Shown here piece after piece: positions 53,755 to 62,148 of a DNA stretch of 64,000 bases. The notes under the pieces were generated by a model that saw nothing but the letters and a program-made list of their open reading frames with translations, had not been told where the DNA came from and did not search any database. The position numbers and the translations under genes are program-made. The stretch comes from Amycolatopsis alba DSM 44262 (GTDB lineage: Bacteria; Actinomycetota; Actinomycetes; Mycobacteriales; Pseudonocardiaceae): contig NZ_KB913032.1 in NCBI RefSeq assembly GCF_000384215.1, positions 3,799,665 to 3,863,664 of the forward strand, given 5' to 3'. Positions within the stretch are counted from its first letter, which is position 1, and each line of letters begins with the position of its first letter.

Positions 53755-54948
53755 ATGACGACCACCGTTCTGATCTCCGGCGCCGGCATCGCGGGTCCGG
53801 CCCTCGCCTTCTGGCTCCGCGAGCGCGGCTTCGTGCCGACCGTCGTCGAGCGCGCCCCGGCCCTGCGCGAAGGCGGCAGCGCGGTCGACTTCCGCGGCGA
53901 ACAGATGACCCTGCTGGAGCGCATGGGGGTCCTCGAGGACATCCGCGCGAAGGAGACCGCGATGGGCGCGCAGGTCGTCGTCGATCCGCGAGGCAAGAAG
54001 GTCGCCGAGATGCCGTCGGTCTTCTTCAGTGGCGAGGTCGAGATCGAGCGCGGAGACCTCACGCGGATCCTTTACGACCACACGAAGAACGACGTCGAGT
54101 ACGTCTTCGGCGACTGGATCACCGGGCTGGACGAGCGCGCCGACGGCGTCGATGTCACCTTCGCTCACGGCGAGCCGCGCGTATTCGACCTGGTCGTCGG
54201 CGCGGACGGGCTGCACTCGGGCGTCCGGCGGCTGACGTTCGGCGACGAAGAACTGTTCCGGACCGACCTCGGTTTCCACACCGCGGGCTTCACCGTGCCC
54301 AACCACCTCGGCCTCGATCACCTCGGCATGATCTGCAGCGTCCCCGGCCGGACCGTGATGGCCGCCAGCGGACGCGACGGCTCGGCTCTCAACGTCGGTC
54401 TTCTCTTCACTTCCGGCACGGTGGACGTGCACCGGCGCGATGTCGAAGGTCAGAAACGCCTGGTCGCCGAGCGGTTCGCCGACTTCGGCTGGGAAGTTCC
54501 GGCGCTGCTGGAAGGACTCGGCGACGTCGACGCGCTGTACTTCGACTCGCTCAGCCAGATCCACCTCGACAAGTGGTCACGCGGCCGGGTCGTGCTGCTC
54601 GGTGACGCGGCCTGGTGTGCGGGTCCTGGCGGTTCGGGCACCGGGCTCGCGATGATGGGCGCGTACATCCTGGCCGGTGAACTCGCCGCCGCACGTGGCG
54701 ATCATGAGGTCGCTTTCGCGCGGTACGAGGAGAAACTGCGCGGACCGGTGAAGGTCTCGCAGAAGCAGGCCGCCGGGATCGGCACGTTCCTCATCCCGAC
54801 GTCGCGGTTCGTGATGGGCTACCGGAACTTCCTGTACCGGGTGCTGGGTTCGAAGCCGATGACGAAGGTGTTCACGTGGATCACCTCGCGGGCGGCGAAC
54901 GCGGCGACGCTGGAAAACTATGACGCTCCGGTCGCCACTCGGGGATAG
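53755..54948 (+). CDS. FAD-dependent monooxygenase (PHBH fold)
   Basis: 397 residues from ATG 53755 after GGGAG. FAD-binding I-S-G-A-G-I-A-G-P-A-L-A-F-W-L, the D-G motif (V-V-G-A-D-G-L-H-S-G-V-R), and the second FAD motif L-L-G-D-A-A-W-C-A-G-P-G-G-S-G-T-G. Group A flavoprotein hydroxylase, perhaps in drug inactivation (tetracycline/rifampicin-type relatives share this layout) or aromatic metabolism. Under TetR control by context. Confidence 0.92.
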   Translation: MTTTVLISGAGIAGPALAFWLRERGFVPTVVERAPALREGGSAVDFRGEQMTLLERMGVLEDIRAKETAMGAQVVVDPRGKKVAEMPSVFFSGEVEIERGDLTRILYDHTKNDVEYVFGDWITGLDERADGVDVTFAHGEPRVFDLVVGADGLHSGVRRLTFGDEELFRTDLGFHTAGFTVPNHLGLDHLGMICSVPGRTVMAASGRDGSALNVGLLFTSGTVDVHRRDVEGQKRLVAERFADFGWEVPALLEGLGDVDALYFDSLSQIHLDKWSRGRVVLLGDAAWCAGPGGSGTGLAMMGAYILAGELAAARGDHEVAFARYEEKLRGPVKVSQKQAAGIGTFLIPTSRFVMGYRNFLYRVLGSKPMTKVFTWITSRAANAATLENYDAPVATRG

Positions 54949-54957
54949 GTTTCGTGG

Positions 54958-55368
54958 GTGACGGATCCGAAGGAGTTTCGCCGGGCTTGCCACGAGGCGG
55001 CTCGGCGAACACGTGGCCAGGTCGTCCGGTTCGTACCAGGCGATCAGGGACGGAACTTCGACACCGGCGAGATCGCTTATCCGCACCGAACCGTCGCGGT
55101 GGTGTGGACGCAGGATGGGGACGAGGACGGAAGGCACGAGATCCTCGGTATCGCGGACGCGTTCATCACCTTCGGAACGATAACCTTCGTCGACGAGCCG
55201 GGATTGCTGGCCGTTCTGGGGGAGCTTCTTCCTGGCCACCGGTTGTACTCCCGTGCCGAACTCGAAGCGCCGATCGACCCCACGGCGCCGCGCTGGAAGA
55301 ACCATTACGACGTCAAGTACTGGCGGCCCGACTGTCTCGGCCAGGTTCTCTTCAGCTGCTGGGACTGA
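54958..55368 (+). CDS. Small hypothetical protein
   Basis: 136 residues from GTG 54958, 9 bases after the monooxygenase stop. No signal or membrane segment. Motif-like stretches: V-A-V-V-W-T-Q-D-G-D-E-D-G-R-H-E, I-T-F-G-T-I-T-F-V-D-E-P, W-R-P-D-C-L-G-Q-V-L-F-S-C-W at the C-terminus. No family recognised; perhaps cotranscribed with the monooxygenase. Confidence 0.7.
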   Translation: MTDPKEFRRACHEAARRTRGQVVRFVPGDQGRNFDTGEIAYPHRTVAVVWTQDGDEDGRHEILGIADAFITFGTITFVDEPGLLAVLGELLPGHRLYSRAELEAPIDPTAPRWKNHYDVKYWRPDCLGQVLFSCWD

Positions 55369-55400
55369 AAAAGTAGTTAGCAAGGCGTAGTATCTGGCTG

Positions 55401-57164
55401 GTGTTCACGACCAGGCCGGAACTGGCCGGCACCCACGGCATGGTGGCATCGACGCACTGGCTGGCCTCGGCCACCGGGATGGCGGTGCTGGAAGACGGCG
55501 GCAACGCCTTCGACGCGGCGGTAGCGGCCGGGTTCGTCCTGCAGATCGCCGAGCCGCATCTGTGCGGTCCGGCGGGGCAGGTCCCCGGCATCTTCGTCAC
55601 CGCGACGGATCGGACGCCACGGGTCCTCGCGGGCCAGGGAGTCTCACCGGCGGCGGCGACACCCGAGTACTTCGCGGACCTCGGACTCGATCTGATCCCC
55701 GGCAGCGGCCTGCTCCCCGCGACCGTCCCCGGCGCATGGGACGGCTGGCTGCTGCTCCTGCGGGATCACGGCACGAAGTCGTTGCGCGACGTCCTCGGTT
55801 ACGCGATCTCGTACGCGCGCAACGGGATTCCGCTGGTCAGCCGGGTCGGTGACACGATCCGCGCGGTCCAGGATCTCTTCACCGAGCACTGGCCGACGTC
55901 CGCGGCGCTCTGGCTGCCGGAGGGCAAGCCCGCCGAAGGACTGCATCGCAACCCGGCTCTCGCGGACACGTGGGAGCGGCTGGTCGCCGAGGCCGAGTCG
56001 GTCAGCGGCCGTGAGGCGCAGATCGACGCCGGACGTCGCGCGTGGTCGCAGGGTTTCGTCGCCGATGCGATCGAAGCGTTCAGCCGCAAGGCTTTCCGTG
56101 ACGATTCCGGCCGCGATCACGCCGGTCTTCTCACCGGTGAGGACATCGCGGGCTGGGAAGCGACGTACGAGGACGCGCTGCAGGTCGACTTCGGCGGCTG
56201 GGGCCTGGTGAAGATGGGCGCCTGGACGCAGGGGCCGGCGTTGCTCCAGCAGGCGCGGTTGCTGGACGGCCTGCGCGACGAACTGTCCTATGTGGATGGA
56301 ATTCCGACGGAACGCACCGTGCACTTGGCCGTCGAGGCGGCGAAACTGGCGTTCGCGGACCGCGAGGCCTGGTACGGGGACTCGCCTGACGTGCCGGTCG
56401 AGTTGCTGATCTCCCGCGAATACGCGGAAACCCGCCGGGCCCTGATCACCGATGAGGCGTCCGCCGAGCTTCGGCCCGGTGGTCCCTCGCCGCGGCTGCC
56501 CGCGATTCTCGAAAAGCTGCGCGGACTCGAATCCGGCTCCGGCGCGACAGGGGAGCCGACGGTCGGGCCGCTGGGGGAGACCCGTGGCGACACCGTGCAC
56601 ATCGACGTCGTCGACGCGGCGGGGAACATGATCTCGGTGACGCCGTCGGGTGGCTGGTTGCAGTCGAGCCCGACGATCCCGGAACTCGGGTTCTGTCTCG
56701 ACTCGCGCGGGCAGATGTTCTGGCTGGAACAGGGATTGCCGAACTCGCTGGCGCCGCGGAAGCGGCCGCGGATCACGCTTTCGCCGTCGATGGGCCTGCG
56801 CGACGGCGAACCGGTCTTGGCGTTCGGGACGCCCGGCGGGGACCAGCAGGACCAGTGGCAGCTGTGTTTCTGGCTGGCGCACACGCTCGGCGGGCTGAAT
56901 CTGCAGGAGTCGATCGACTCGCCCGCGTGGCATACGACCGCGTTCCCGAGTTCGTTCTATCCGCGCTCGTGGACACCGCGGGAACTGGTGGTCGAATCGC
57001 GGCTCGGTCAGTCCACAATGGACGCTCTCGCCGCACGCGGCCACGACGTCGTCGACGCCGGACCTTGGTCGCTCGGACGACTTTCGGCCGTCTCACGCAC
57101 CGGCGGTGTGCTTCGCGCCGCCGCCAACGCGCGGGGAATGCAGGGCTACGCCGCCGGCCGCTGA
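55401..57164 (+). CDS. Gamma-glutamyltransferase-like Ntn hydrolase
   Basis: 587 residues. N-terminal G-M-V-A-S-T-H-W-L-A-S-A-T-G and L-E-D-G-G-N-A-F-D-A-A-V-A, a large lipase-like/acyl region, then autocleavage site R-G-D-T-V-H-I-D-V-V-D-A-A-G-N-M with Thr as nucleophile, and P-R-K-R-P-R-I-T-L-S-P-S. The second Thr of the usual T-T-H motif is Val here and D-Q-Q-D-Q-W-Q follows, marking a distinct actinobacterial subgroup. It may hydrolyse or transfer gamma-glutamyl or related acyl groups. No signal peptide, so probably cytosolic. Confidence 0.88.
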   Translation: MFTTRPELAGTHGMVASTHWLASATGMAVLEDGGNAFDAAVAAGFVLQIAEPHLCGPAGQVPGIFVTATDRTPRVLAGQGVSPAAATPEYFADLGLDLIPGSGLLPATVPGAWDGWLLLLRDHGTKSLRDVLGYAISYARNGIPLVSRVGDTIRAVQDLFTEHWPTSAALWLPEGKPAEGLHRNPALADTWERLVAEAESVSGREAQIDAGRRAWSQGFVADAIEAFSRKAFRDDSGRDHAGLLTGEDIAGWEATYEDALQVDFGGWGLVKMGAWTQGPALLQQARLLDGLRDELSYVDGIPTERTVHLAVEAAKLAFADREAWYGDSPDVPVELLISREYAETRRALITDEASAELRPGGPSPRLPAILEKLRGLESGSGATGEPTVGPLGETRGDTVHIDVVDAAGNMISVTPSGGWLQSSPTIPELGFCLDSRGQMFWLEQGLPNSLAPRKRPRITLSPSMGLRDGEPVLAFGTPGGDQQDQWQLCFWLAHTLGGLNLQESIDSPAWHTTAFPSSFYPRSWTPRELVVESRLGQSTMDALAARGHDVVDAGPWSLGRLSAVSRTGGVLRAAANARGMQGYAAGR

Positions 57165-57173
57165 CGCTCTCCT

Positions 57174-57226
57174 GCCGTGAAGGCCTCCTTCCCTACCTTG
57201 AGGGTAGGGAAGGAGGCCTTCACGGC
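57174..57226. terminator. Perfect 24-bp hairpin (AAGGCC-T-CCTT family)
   Basis: Arms 57174-57197 and 57203-57226 are perfect inverted complements; loop TTGAG, identical to the loop at 29686-29690. Begins 10 bases after the gamma-glutamyltransferase-like gene, at a convergent junction. Confidence 0.88.
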
Positions 57227-57251
57227 GCACGGCGTCCTCCCACCCCGTGCC

Positions 57252-57369
57252 CCAGTTGTCCACAATGACCCCCGTCTGTGGACAACTCCCTTCAGCTCCC
57301 CTCCCGACCCCTCATCGGCGATAGACTGGCTTCGGGGTCGCCCCCCTGGGACGGGTGGGGGGTGGGGTC
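57252..57369 (-). repeat. Repeated intergenic element, copy B, with inverted DnaA-box pair
   Basis: Read on the minus strand it matches element A (29408-29550): 29 of the first 31 bases agree, including CCCCCC-N10-GGGGGG. Perfect TTGTCCACA lies at 57256-57264 (+) and 57277-57285 (-). It starts 6 bases beyond the stop of the VOC gene (57376), as copy A starts 8 bases beyond its gene. Confidence 0.8.
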
Positions 57370-57375
57370 AGTGAC

Positions 57376-58242
57376 TCAAGAGCGCGGCTGTTCCCACAGC
57401 CAGAATTCGATGCCCTGGTCGTCCACGCAGTCGGCGCTCAGGCCGTAGGGCTGCTGTTCGGTTTCGCCTGCCTGGCCGCCTTGGGCGCGCACGCGGTCGA
57501 GGGCGGCGGCGAGATCGTCGACGGCGTACATGACCTTCCAGCCCACCTGCCGCCCAGGGCCGCCCCAGAGCCCGCCCTGCAGGCCGGAACCTTCGACACC
57601 CCAACCACCTTCGACCCGGCCGGGCGAAAACTGCCAGCCGAGAACGGCGCCGTAGAACGCCTTCGCGCGCGCGTCGTCCGGAACCTGGAAGGTGAAGTAG
57701 CTCGCTTCGCCATGCCGGATCGGCAGAGCGCTTGAAGCGGATCGAGGCGCCGCCTGTGCGAGAAGCCACCGCTGACCGTACGGGTCCTTGATCTCCCCGG
57801 TCAGCCCGTGGCCTTCGTTCGCGACGGGACGCCGCAGCTCCCCGCCCAGTTCCACGGCCCGCGCGGCCGACGCGCGCACGTCCGCGACCTCGACCCGGAT
57901 CAGCGGGCCACCGACGGGCGCCACGACGATGTCCAGTTCCGGGAACTCTTCCGCGAACATCAGCACGCTGTCCCCGATCGCCAGTTCCGCGTGCCCGACC
58001 CGGCCGTCCTCCATCACGATCGGCTCGGCCCGACGCTGCGCCCCGAGCACATCGACATAGAAGTCGAGCGCGGCGCGGGCATCGGTCACCACGAGATACG
58101 GCGTCAGAGAGCGTACTTCGGCTGTCATATCGGCTCCGTTCAAGACGGCGCGACGCAGGTTGTCGCGCAGTTCGGCGGCGAAGAGCGGGTCGGGGTCCAC
58201 AGGCTGCGAGGGCGCGCGAAGCGCGTCGAATGGATCAGACAT
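57376..58242 (-). CDS. Two-domain VOC protein with N-terminal sigma-partner-like segment
   Basis: 288 residues from ATG 58242 with AAGGAGGG upstream. The first ~38 residues (M-S-D-P-F-D-A-L-R-A-P, P-D-P-L-F-A-A-E-L-R-D-N-L-R-R-A) are a short module I have seen recalled beside ECF sigma genes. Two glyoxalase/VOC repeats follow (~45-160 and ~175-288: T-P-Y-L-V-V-T-D-A-R-A-A-L-D-F-Y; Y-F-T-F-Q-V-P-D-D-A-R-A-K-A-F-Y). The gene overlaps the sigma gene by 8 bases. A Met at 58128 would drop the N-terminal module. Small-molecule binding with effect on sigma activity is an inference. Confidence 0.85.
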   Translation of the reverse strand: MSDPFDALRAPSQPVDPDPLFAAELRDNLRRAVLNGADMTAEVRSLTPYLVVTDARAALDFYVDVLGAQRRAEPIVMEDGRVGHAELAIGDSVLMFAEEFPELDIVVAPVGGPLIRVEVADVRASAARAVELGGELRRPVANEGHGLTGEIKDPYGQRWLLAQAAPRSASSALPIRHGEASYFTFQVPDDARAKAFYGAVLGWQFSPGRVEGGWGVEGSGLQGGLWGGPGRQVGWKVMYAVDDLAAALDRVRAQGGQAGETEQQPYGLSADCVDDQGIEFWLWEQPRS

Positions 58243-58753
58243 CGCGACCCTCCTTCTCCCGGTAAGCACGCCGGAACGCGGCACGCGCCCGCACCAGCAA
58301 CGCCTCCGTGGCGTGCACCGTGCGCTCGAGGTGGACGGCGACCTCCGGGACCGGAAGGCCGTCGACATAGCGAAGTGTCAACGCGGCTTGATGATGCGCC
58401 CCGAGCGACGCGAGCACCTCGCGCGCCAGGAGGGCGTCCAGCCGCTCGTCCCACGGATCGGTGTACTCCTCCTCGTGGACGAGCCGCAGCCCGCGTTCCT
58501 CACGTTCCTTGCGCCGCCAGTGATCGGCGAGCTTGTGCCGGGCCACGCCGATCAGCCATCCGGTGCTCACCGGAGGCGCGGACTCCTTGCGACAGGCACG
58601 CACCGCGCCGAGGAACGTCTCGGACGTCAGTTCCTCGGCGAGCGTGCGATCACCGCACCGGGACAGCAGGTACCCGTAGACCTCCGGCAACGCCGCCTCG
58701 TACAGCGAAAGCAGCGCGAAGGCCGGGTCCCGATGCACCCGTGGTTCCGTCAC
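58235..58753 (-). CDS. ECF-type sigma-70 family RNA polymerase sigma factor
   Basis: 172 residues. Region 2 (L-S-L-Y-E-A-A-L-P-E-V-Y-G-Y-L-L-S-R; A-E-E-L-T-S-E-T-F-L-G-A-V-R; W-L-I-G-V-A-R-H-K-L-A-D-H-W-R-R) and region 4 (A-A-L-T-L-R-Y-V-D-G-L-P-V-P-E-V-A-V-H-L, with a second recognition helix A-T-E-A-L-L-V-R-A-R-A-A-F). GTG start. The VOC gene overlaps its stop, and no separate anti-sigma gene is adjacent. Confidence 0.93.
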   Translation of the reverse strand: MTEPRVHRDPAFALLSLYEAALPEVYGYLLSRCGDRTLAEELTSETFLGAVRACRKESAPPVSTGWLIGVARHKLADHWRRKEREERGLRLVHEEEYTDPWDERLDALLAREVLASLGAHHQAALTLRYVDGLPVPEVAVHLERTVHATEALLVRARAAFRRAYREKEGRDV

Positions 58754-58805
58754 ATCCCCATCGTCGCTCGGGGAGCCACAACTCCGACGGGTGAAATCGA
58801 ACTTT

Positions 58806-60236
58806 CTAGACCCGCGGGTCCGGCAGCCGCCGCGCCACCGTGATCACGCCGACCGTCAGCACCGCCTGAATCCCGATGACCAGCACGAACGCGCCCTTCA
58901 TCCCGAGCGATCCCGACCCGACGGACGCGAACAACGTGCCCAAGGTCGCCACTCCCAGCGCCATCGCGGCCTGCTGCGACGTCGTCAGCATTCCGCTGCC
59001 GACCCCCGCGATCTCCGTCGGCACCTTCGACAACACGATCCTGAACACCGTCGTCATCGCGAGTCCCTGACCGAGACCGCACAGCAGCATCCCCGGCGCG
59101 AAATCGAACAGTCCCAGCTCCGGCCACCCCATCAGCACGGTGCCGATCAGCACCAGCAGCCCGAGCAGCTGGATCGAAAGACCGGCGGCCACCACCCGCT
59201 GCCCGAACCTGGTCACCAGACGGCTGCTGACCAGGCACATCCCGAAGAACGCGAGCGAAAGCGGCGCCGTCACCAGCCCGGAATCCAGCGGGCCGAGGTG
59301 AAGACCGTCCTGCAGCGTCACCGCGAAGACGAACATGAACGCGCTGAACCCGATGAAGAACGGCACCCCGACCAGCAGCCCCTGCCGCACGCTCGGCATC
59401 CGCATCACCGACGGCGGCAGCAACGGAACCCCGCCTTGGCGTTCCATCCGGCGTTCGACGTGGACGAACCCGGCCGCGGCGAACGGGAACACCACGAGCA
59501 GCGCGACCGTCCACAGTGGCCAGCCCAGCACCGGGCCCTCCGCCAGCGGGAGCAGCAGCGACACCAGGGCGATCGCCAGGAAAACCGTGCCAGGACGGTC
59601 GACGCCGATCGGGTTCCGCGAGCGGCTCTCCGGGATCAGCTTCCTGGCGACCACCAGGCCCACGATCCCGACGGGCACGTTGATCAGGAAGATCGGCCGC
59701 CAGCCCGTGCCCCAGAGATCGGCGGCGACCAGCGCCCCGCCGAGGAACTGGCCGAGCACCATCGAAAGCCCCGCTGTCGCACCGTAGAACCCCAGCGCCT
59801 TGGCCCGGCGTTCACCGGTCGTGGTCGCCTGGATGATCGACAGCACCTGCGGCAGCATCAGCGCGGCCGCCGCCCCCTGCGCGGCCCTCGCCAGTACCAG
59901 CGTCAACGCCGTCGGCGCGATCCCGCAGAGCAGGGAAGTGACGGTGAACGAGGCCAGCCCGATCAGGAACAGCTTGCGGCGGCCGAAGGCGTCGCCGAGC
60001 CGCCCGCCGACCACGAGCAGCACGGCGTAGGCGATCCCGTAGGCCGCGACCACCAGTTCCAAGGTGGCCGAAGAGGTGCGAAGGTCGGAGCTGATCGCGG
60101 GCAAGGCGATGTTGACGATGAAGAAATCGATGAGGGGAAGTGCCGTCCCCAACAGCACGGTGAACAGGCCCGCTGAGGTCAGGGCCGGTCCGGCGGCGAC
60201 GCGGGTGGGCGTCACCGGAACTTGCGTCGAAGTCAT
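58806..60236 (-). CDS. MFS drug efflux transporter (EmrB/QacA, 14-TM type)
   Basis: 476 residues from ATG 60236. N-terminal L-D-F-F-I-V-N-I-A-L-P-A-I motif C-like and G-G-R-L-G-D-A-F-G-R-R-K motif A typical of DHA2 multidrug pumps, and about 14 membrane segments. The gene diverges from an HTH regulator across a region with three CCTGGTACCAG-like sites, so expression is likely inducible. Confidence 0.92.
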   Translation of the reverse strand: MTSTQVPVTPTRVAAGPALTSAGLFTVLLGTALPLIDFFIVNIALPAISSDLRTSSATLELVVAAYGIAYAVLLVVGGRLGDAFGRRKLFLIGLASFTVTSLLCGIAPTALTLVLARAAQGAAAALMLPQVLSIIQATTTGERRAKALGFYGATAGLSMVLGQFLGGALVAADLWGTGWRPIFLINVPVGIVGLVVARKLIPESRSRNPIGVDRPGTVFLAIALVSLLLPLAEGPVLGWPLWTVALLVVFPFAAAGFVHVERRMERQGGVPLLPPSVMRMPSVRQGLLVGVPFFIGFSAFMFVFAVTLQDGLHLGPLDSGLVTAPLSLAFFGMCLVSSRLVTRFGQRVVAAGLSIQLLGLLVLIGTVLMGWPELGLFDFAPGMLLCGLGQGLAMTTVFRIVLSKVPTEIAGVGSGMLTTSQQAAMALGVATLGTLFASVGSGSLGMKGAFVLVIGIQAVLTVGVITVARRLPDPRV

Positions 60237-60262
60237 GGATACCACGATCAACCGATTCCGAC

Positions 60263-60313
60263 CCTGGTACCAGGAGTGCGTTTATCCTGGTACCAGCACT
60301 ACCTGGTAACCGG
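60263..60313. promoter_or_regulatory. Three operator-like copies of CCTGGTACCAG
   Basis: CCTGGTACCAGG (60263-60274), CCTGGTACCAG (60286-60296) and the imperfect CCTGGTAACCGG (60302-60313) lie between the divergent pump and HTH genes at about 16-23 base spacing. The first is a perfect 12-base palindrome. Confidence 0.75.
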
Positions 60314-60344
60314 CTTCGAGCTTTGCGAACCTGATGAGGTGACC

Positions 60345-61178
60345 ATGACCACCGATTCGCGAGTGGCCGACATACGACGGCACGAACTGGCCGCCTTCCT
60401 GCGCAGCCGCCGTGAGCGCATCACCCCGGACCAGGTCGGCCTGCCGATCAGCGGCAGGCGCCGCACACCGGGGCTGCGCCGCGAAGAGGTCGCGCAGCTG
60501 GCCGGGGTCGGGGTCACCTGGTACACGTGGCTCGAACAGGGACGCGACATCAACGCGTCCGAGCAGGTACTCGACGCGATCTCCCGCACGCTGCGGCTCG
60601 ACCCGTACGAGCACACGCATCTGTTCACCCTCGCCGGCGCGCCCGAGCCGCCGCTGGAGAAGGACTGCAAGCTCCTCAGCGACAACGTCTACCGGATGAT
60701 GGCGAAACTGGAGCCCTTCCCGGTCTGCGTGCGCAACGCGCGCTGCGACATCCTCGCCTACAACCGGGCGTACAACTGGCTGATGGGCGACCTCGACGCG
60801 ATCCCGTTCGAGGACCGCAACACCCTGATCCAGTGCCTGACCAACCCCGCGTGGCGTCAGCGGCTCCCGGACTGGGAGCTCAACATCCCCCGCGTGGTCG
60901 CCGGTTTCCGCGCGGCGATGGCCGAACACCTCGCCGAACCCGCGTGGAAGAACCTGGTCAAGCGGCTCCGTCAGGAGTCGGACGTCTTCGAGCGGATGTG
61001 GAAGGAACACGACGTCTCCACCGAGCGGATCGTGCTTAAGCGATACCTGCATCCGGACGTCGGCCTGCTGCGGTTCGAATTCTCGTACCTGTACCTCGGG
61101 CGGCGCTCCGAGATCTCCCTGGCCACGCTCACCCCGGCGGACGAGGAAACCGCGGCGAAACTGCCCAGTTCCTTCTGA
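60345..61178 (+). CDS. HTH transcriptional regulator with MmyB-like ligand-binding domain
   Basis: 277 residues from ATG 60345 after GAGGT. XRE-like HTH with G-L-R-R-E-E-V-A-Q-L-A-G-V-G-V-T-W-Y-T-W-L-E-Q-G-R (~43-67), followed by the PAS-like MmyB domain N-A-R-C-D-I-L-A-Y-N-R-A-Y-N-W-L and H-P-D-V-G-L-L-R-F-E-F-S-Y-L. Regulators of this type control adjacent efflux or oxidoreductase genes in response to small molecules. Divergent from the MFS pump and probably its repressor. Confidence 0.92.
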   Translation: MTTDSRVADIRRHELAAFLRSRRERITPDQVGLPISGRRRTPGLRREEVAQLAGVGVTWYTWLEQGRDINASEQVLDAISRTLRLDPYEHTHLFTLAGAPEPPLEKDCKLLSDNVYRMMAKLEPFPVCVRNARCDILAYNRAYNWLMGDLDAIPFEDRNTLIQCLTNPAWRQRLPDWELNIPRVVAGFRAAMAEHLAEPAWKNLVKRLRQESDVFERMWKEHDVSTERIVLKRYLHPDVGLLRFEFSYLYLGRRSEISLATLTPADEETAAKLPSSF

Positions 61179-61241
61179 CGGGGGAGGCGGACCAGGCTCA
61201 CGAGGGAGTTCTTCCGTCGTGTGAAAGCCGACGCTGAGTGC

Positions 61242-62090
61242 ATGACAGCAGCCATGGCCACTCCCAAGATCTCCAGTTCCCGCCTGATCGTCTGCTACGC
61301 CGCGATCCTGGGCACGCTCCCGTACCTGACGCTCAAGGCGTCCTGGGTCACGGGCGGCAGTCTCGGCCTGCGAGATCCGTCCTTTGTGGACTCCGATCTG
61401 ATGCTCTTCGCGAACCTGCTCACCGGCGGGATGGACGTCGTCGCGGTGGTGCTCGCGCTGGCGTTCACCTACTCCTGGGGCCGCCGGATCCCCGCACCGC
61501 TCGTCCTGTTCCCGATCTGGATCGGCACCGGACTGCTCGCGCCGATCGTGCTGAACCTCCCGGTGATCGTCGCCGACCTGACCAAGACGCAGCTGACCGA
61601 GATGCCGCTGGAGAACTGGGTCTGGGCCGTCGTCTACGGCGGATTCGCCTGGCAGGGAGTGCTGCTGCTGACCGCGTTCGTGCTCTACGCCCGCGATCGC
61701 TGGTGGTTCGTCGTCACCGGCACCGTGCGGTCGGGGACGATCGGCGTGGCGGGCGGGCTCGGCATCGCCGCCGCACTCGTCACCGCGATCGGCCACACGA
61801 CCTGGGCGTTCGGCTCCGGCGGCCTGTCGGCCCGCGGCCAGGACATCGTGATCGCCCTGCTCGGCGTGCTTGCCGCGATCGCGCTGGCGACCGTGTCGCG
61901 AGGATGGTTCTGGCCGCGGCTGGTGCTGGTGTGGACCGGCGCCGGGGCGATGGCGGGCTCGGGGGCGTGGGGCCTGTTCGGCGCGTTCACGATGGGATCC
62001 GCCGGGCACGTGCCGGTGCTGGCCGTCCAAGTGATCGGCGGGGTGCTGATGATGACCGCGGTCCTGCGACGGCTACCGCACGCGGCGTAG
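61242..62090 (+). CDS. Hypothetical membrane protein
   Basis: 282 residues from ATG 61242; GTG 61221 or ATG 61254 are alternatives with no clear ribosome site to decide. About seven membrane segments, among them L-I-V-C-Y-A-A-I-L-G-T-L, D-V-V-A-V-V-L-A-L-A-F-T-Y, G-F-A-W-Q-G-V-L-L-L-T-A-F-V-L and V-L-A-V-Q-V-I-G-G-V-L-M-M-T. No family recognised. It precedes the two-component genes by 58 bases and may or may not belong to their operon. Confidence 0.75.
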   Translation: MTAAMATPKISSSRLIVCYAAILGTLPYLTLKASWVTGGSLGLRDPSFVDSDLMLFANLLTGGMDVVAVVLALAFTYSWGRRIPAPLVLFPIWIGTGLLAPIVLNLPVIVADLTKTQLTEMPLENWVWAVVYGGFAWQGVLLLTAFVLYARDRWWFVVTGTVRSGTIGVAGGLGIAAALVTAIGHTTWAFGSGGLSARGQDIVIALLGVLAAIALATVSRGWFWPRLVLVWTGAGAMAGSGAWGLFGAFTMGSAGHVPVLAVQVIGGVLMMTAVLRRLPHAA

Positions 62091-62148
62091 CTGAGAAGCC
62101 GCTTTTCAACGGACGCGGTACGCCTCCACCCCAGGTAGCTTTCGTCCT

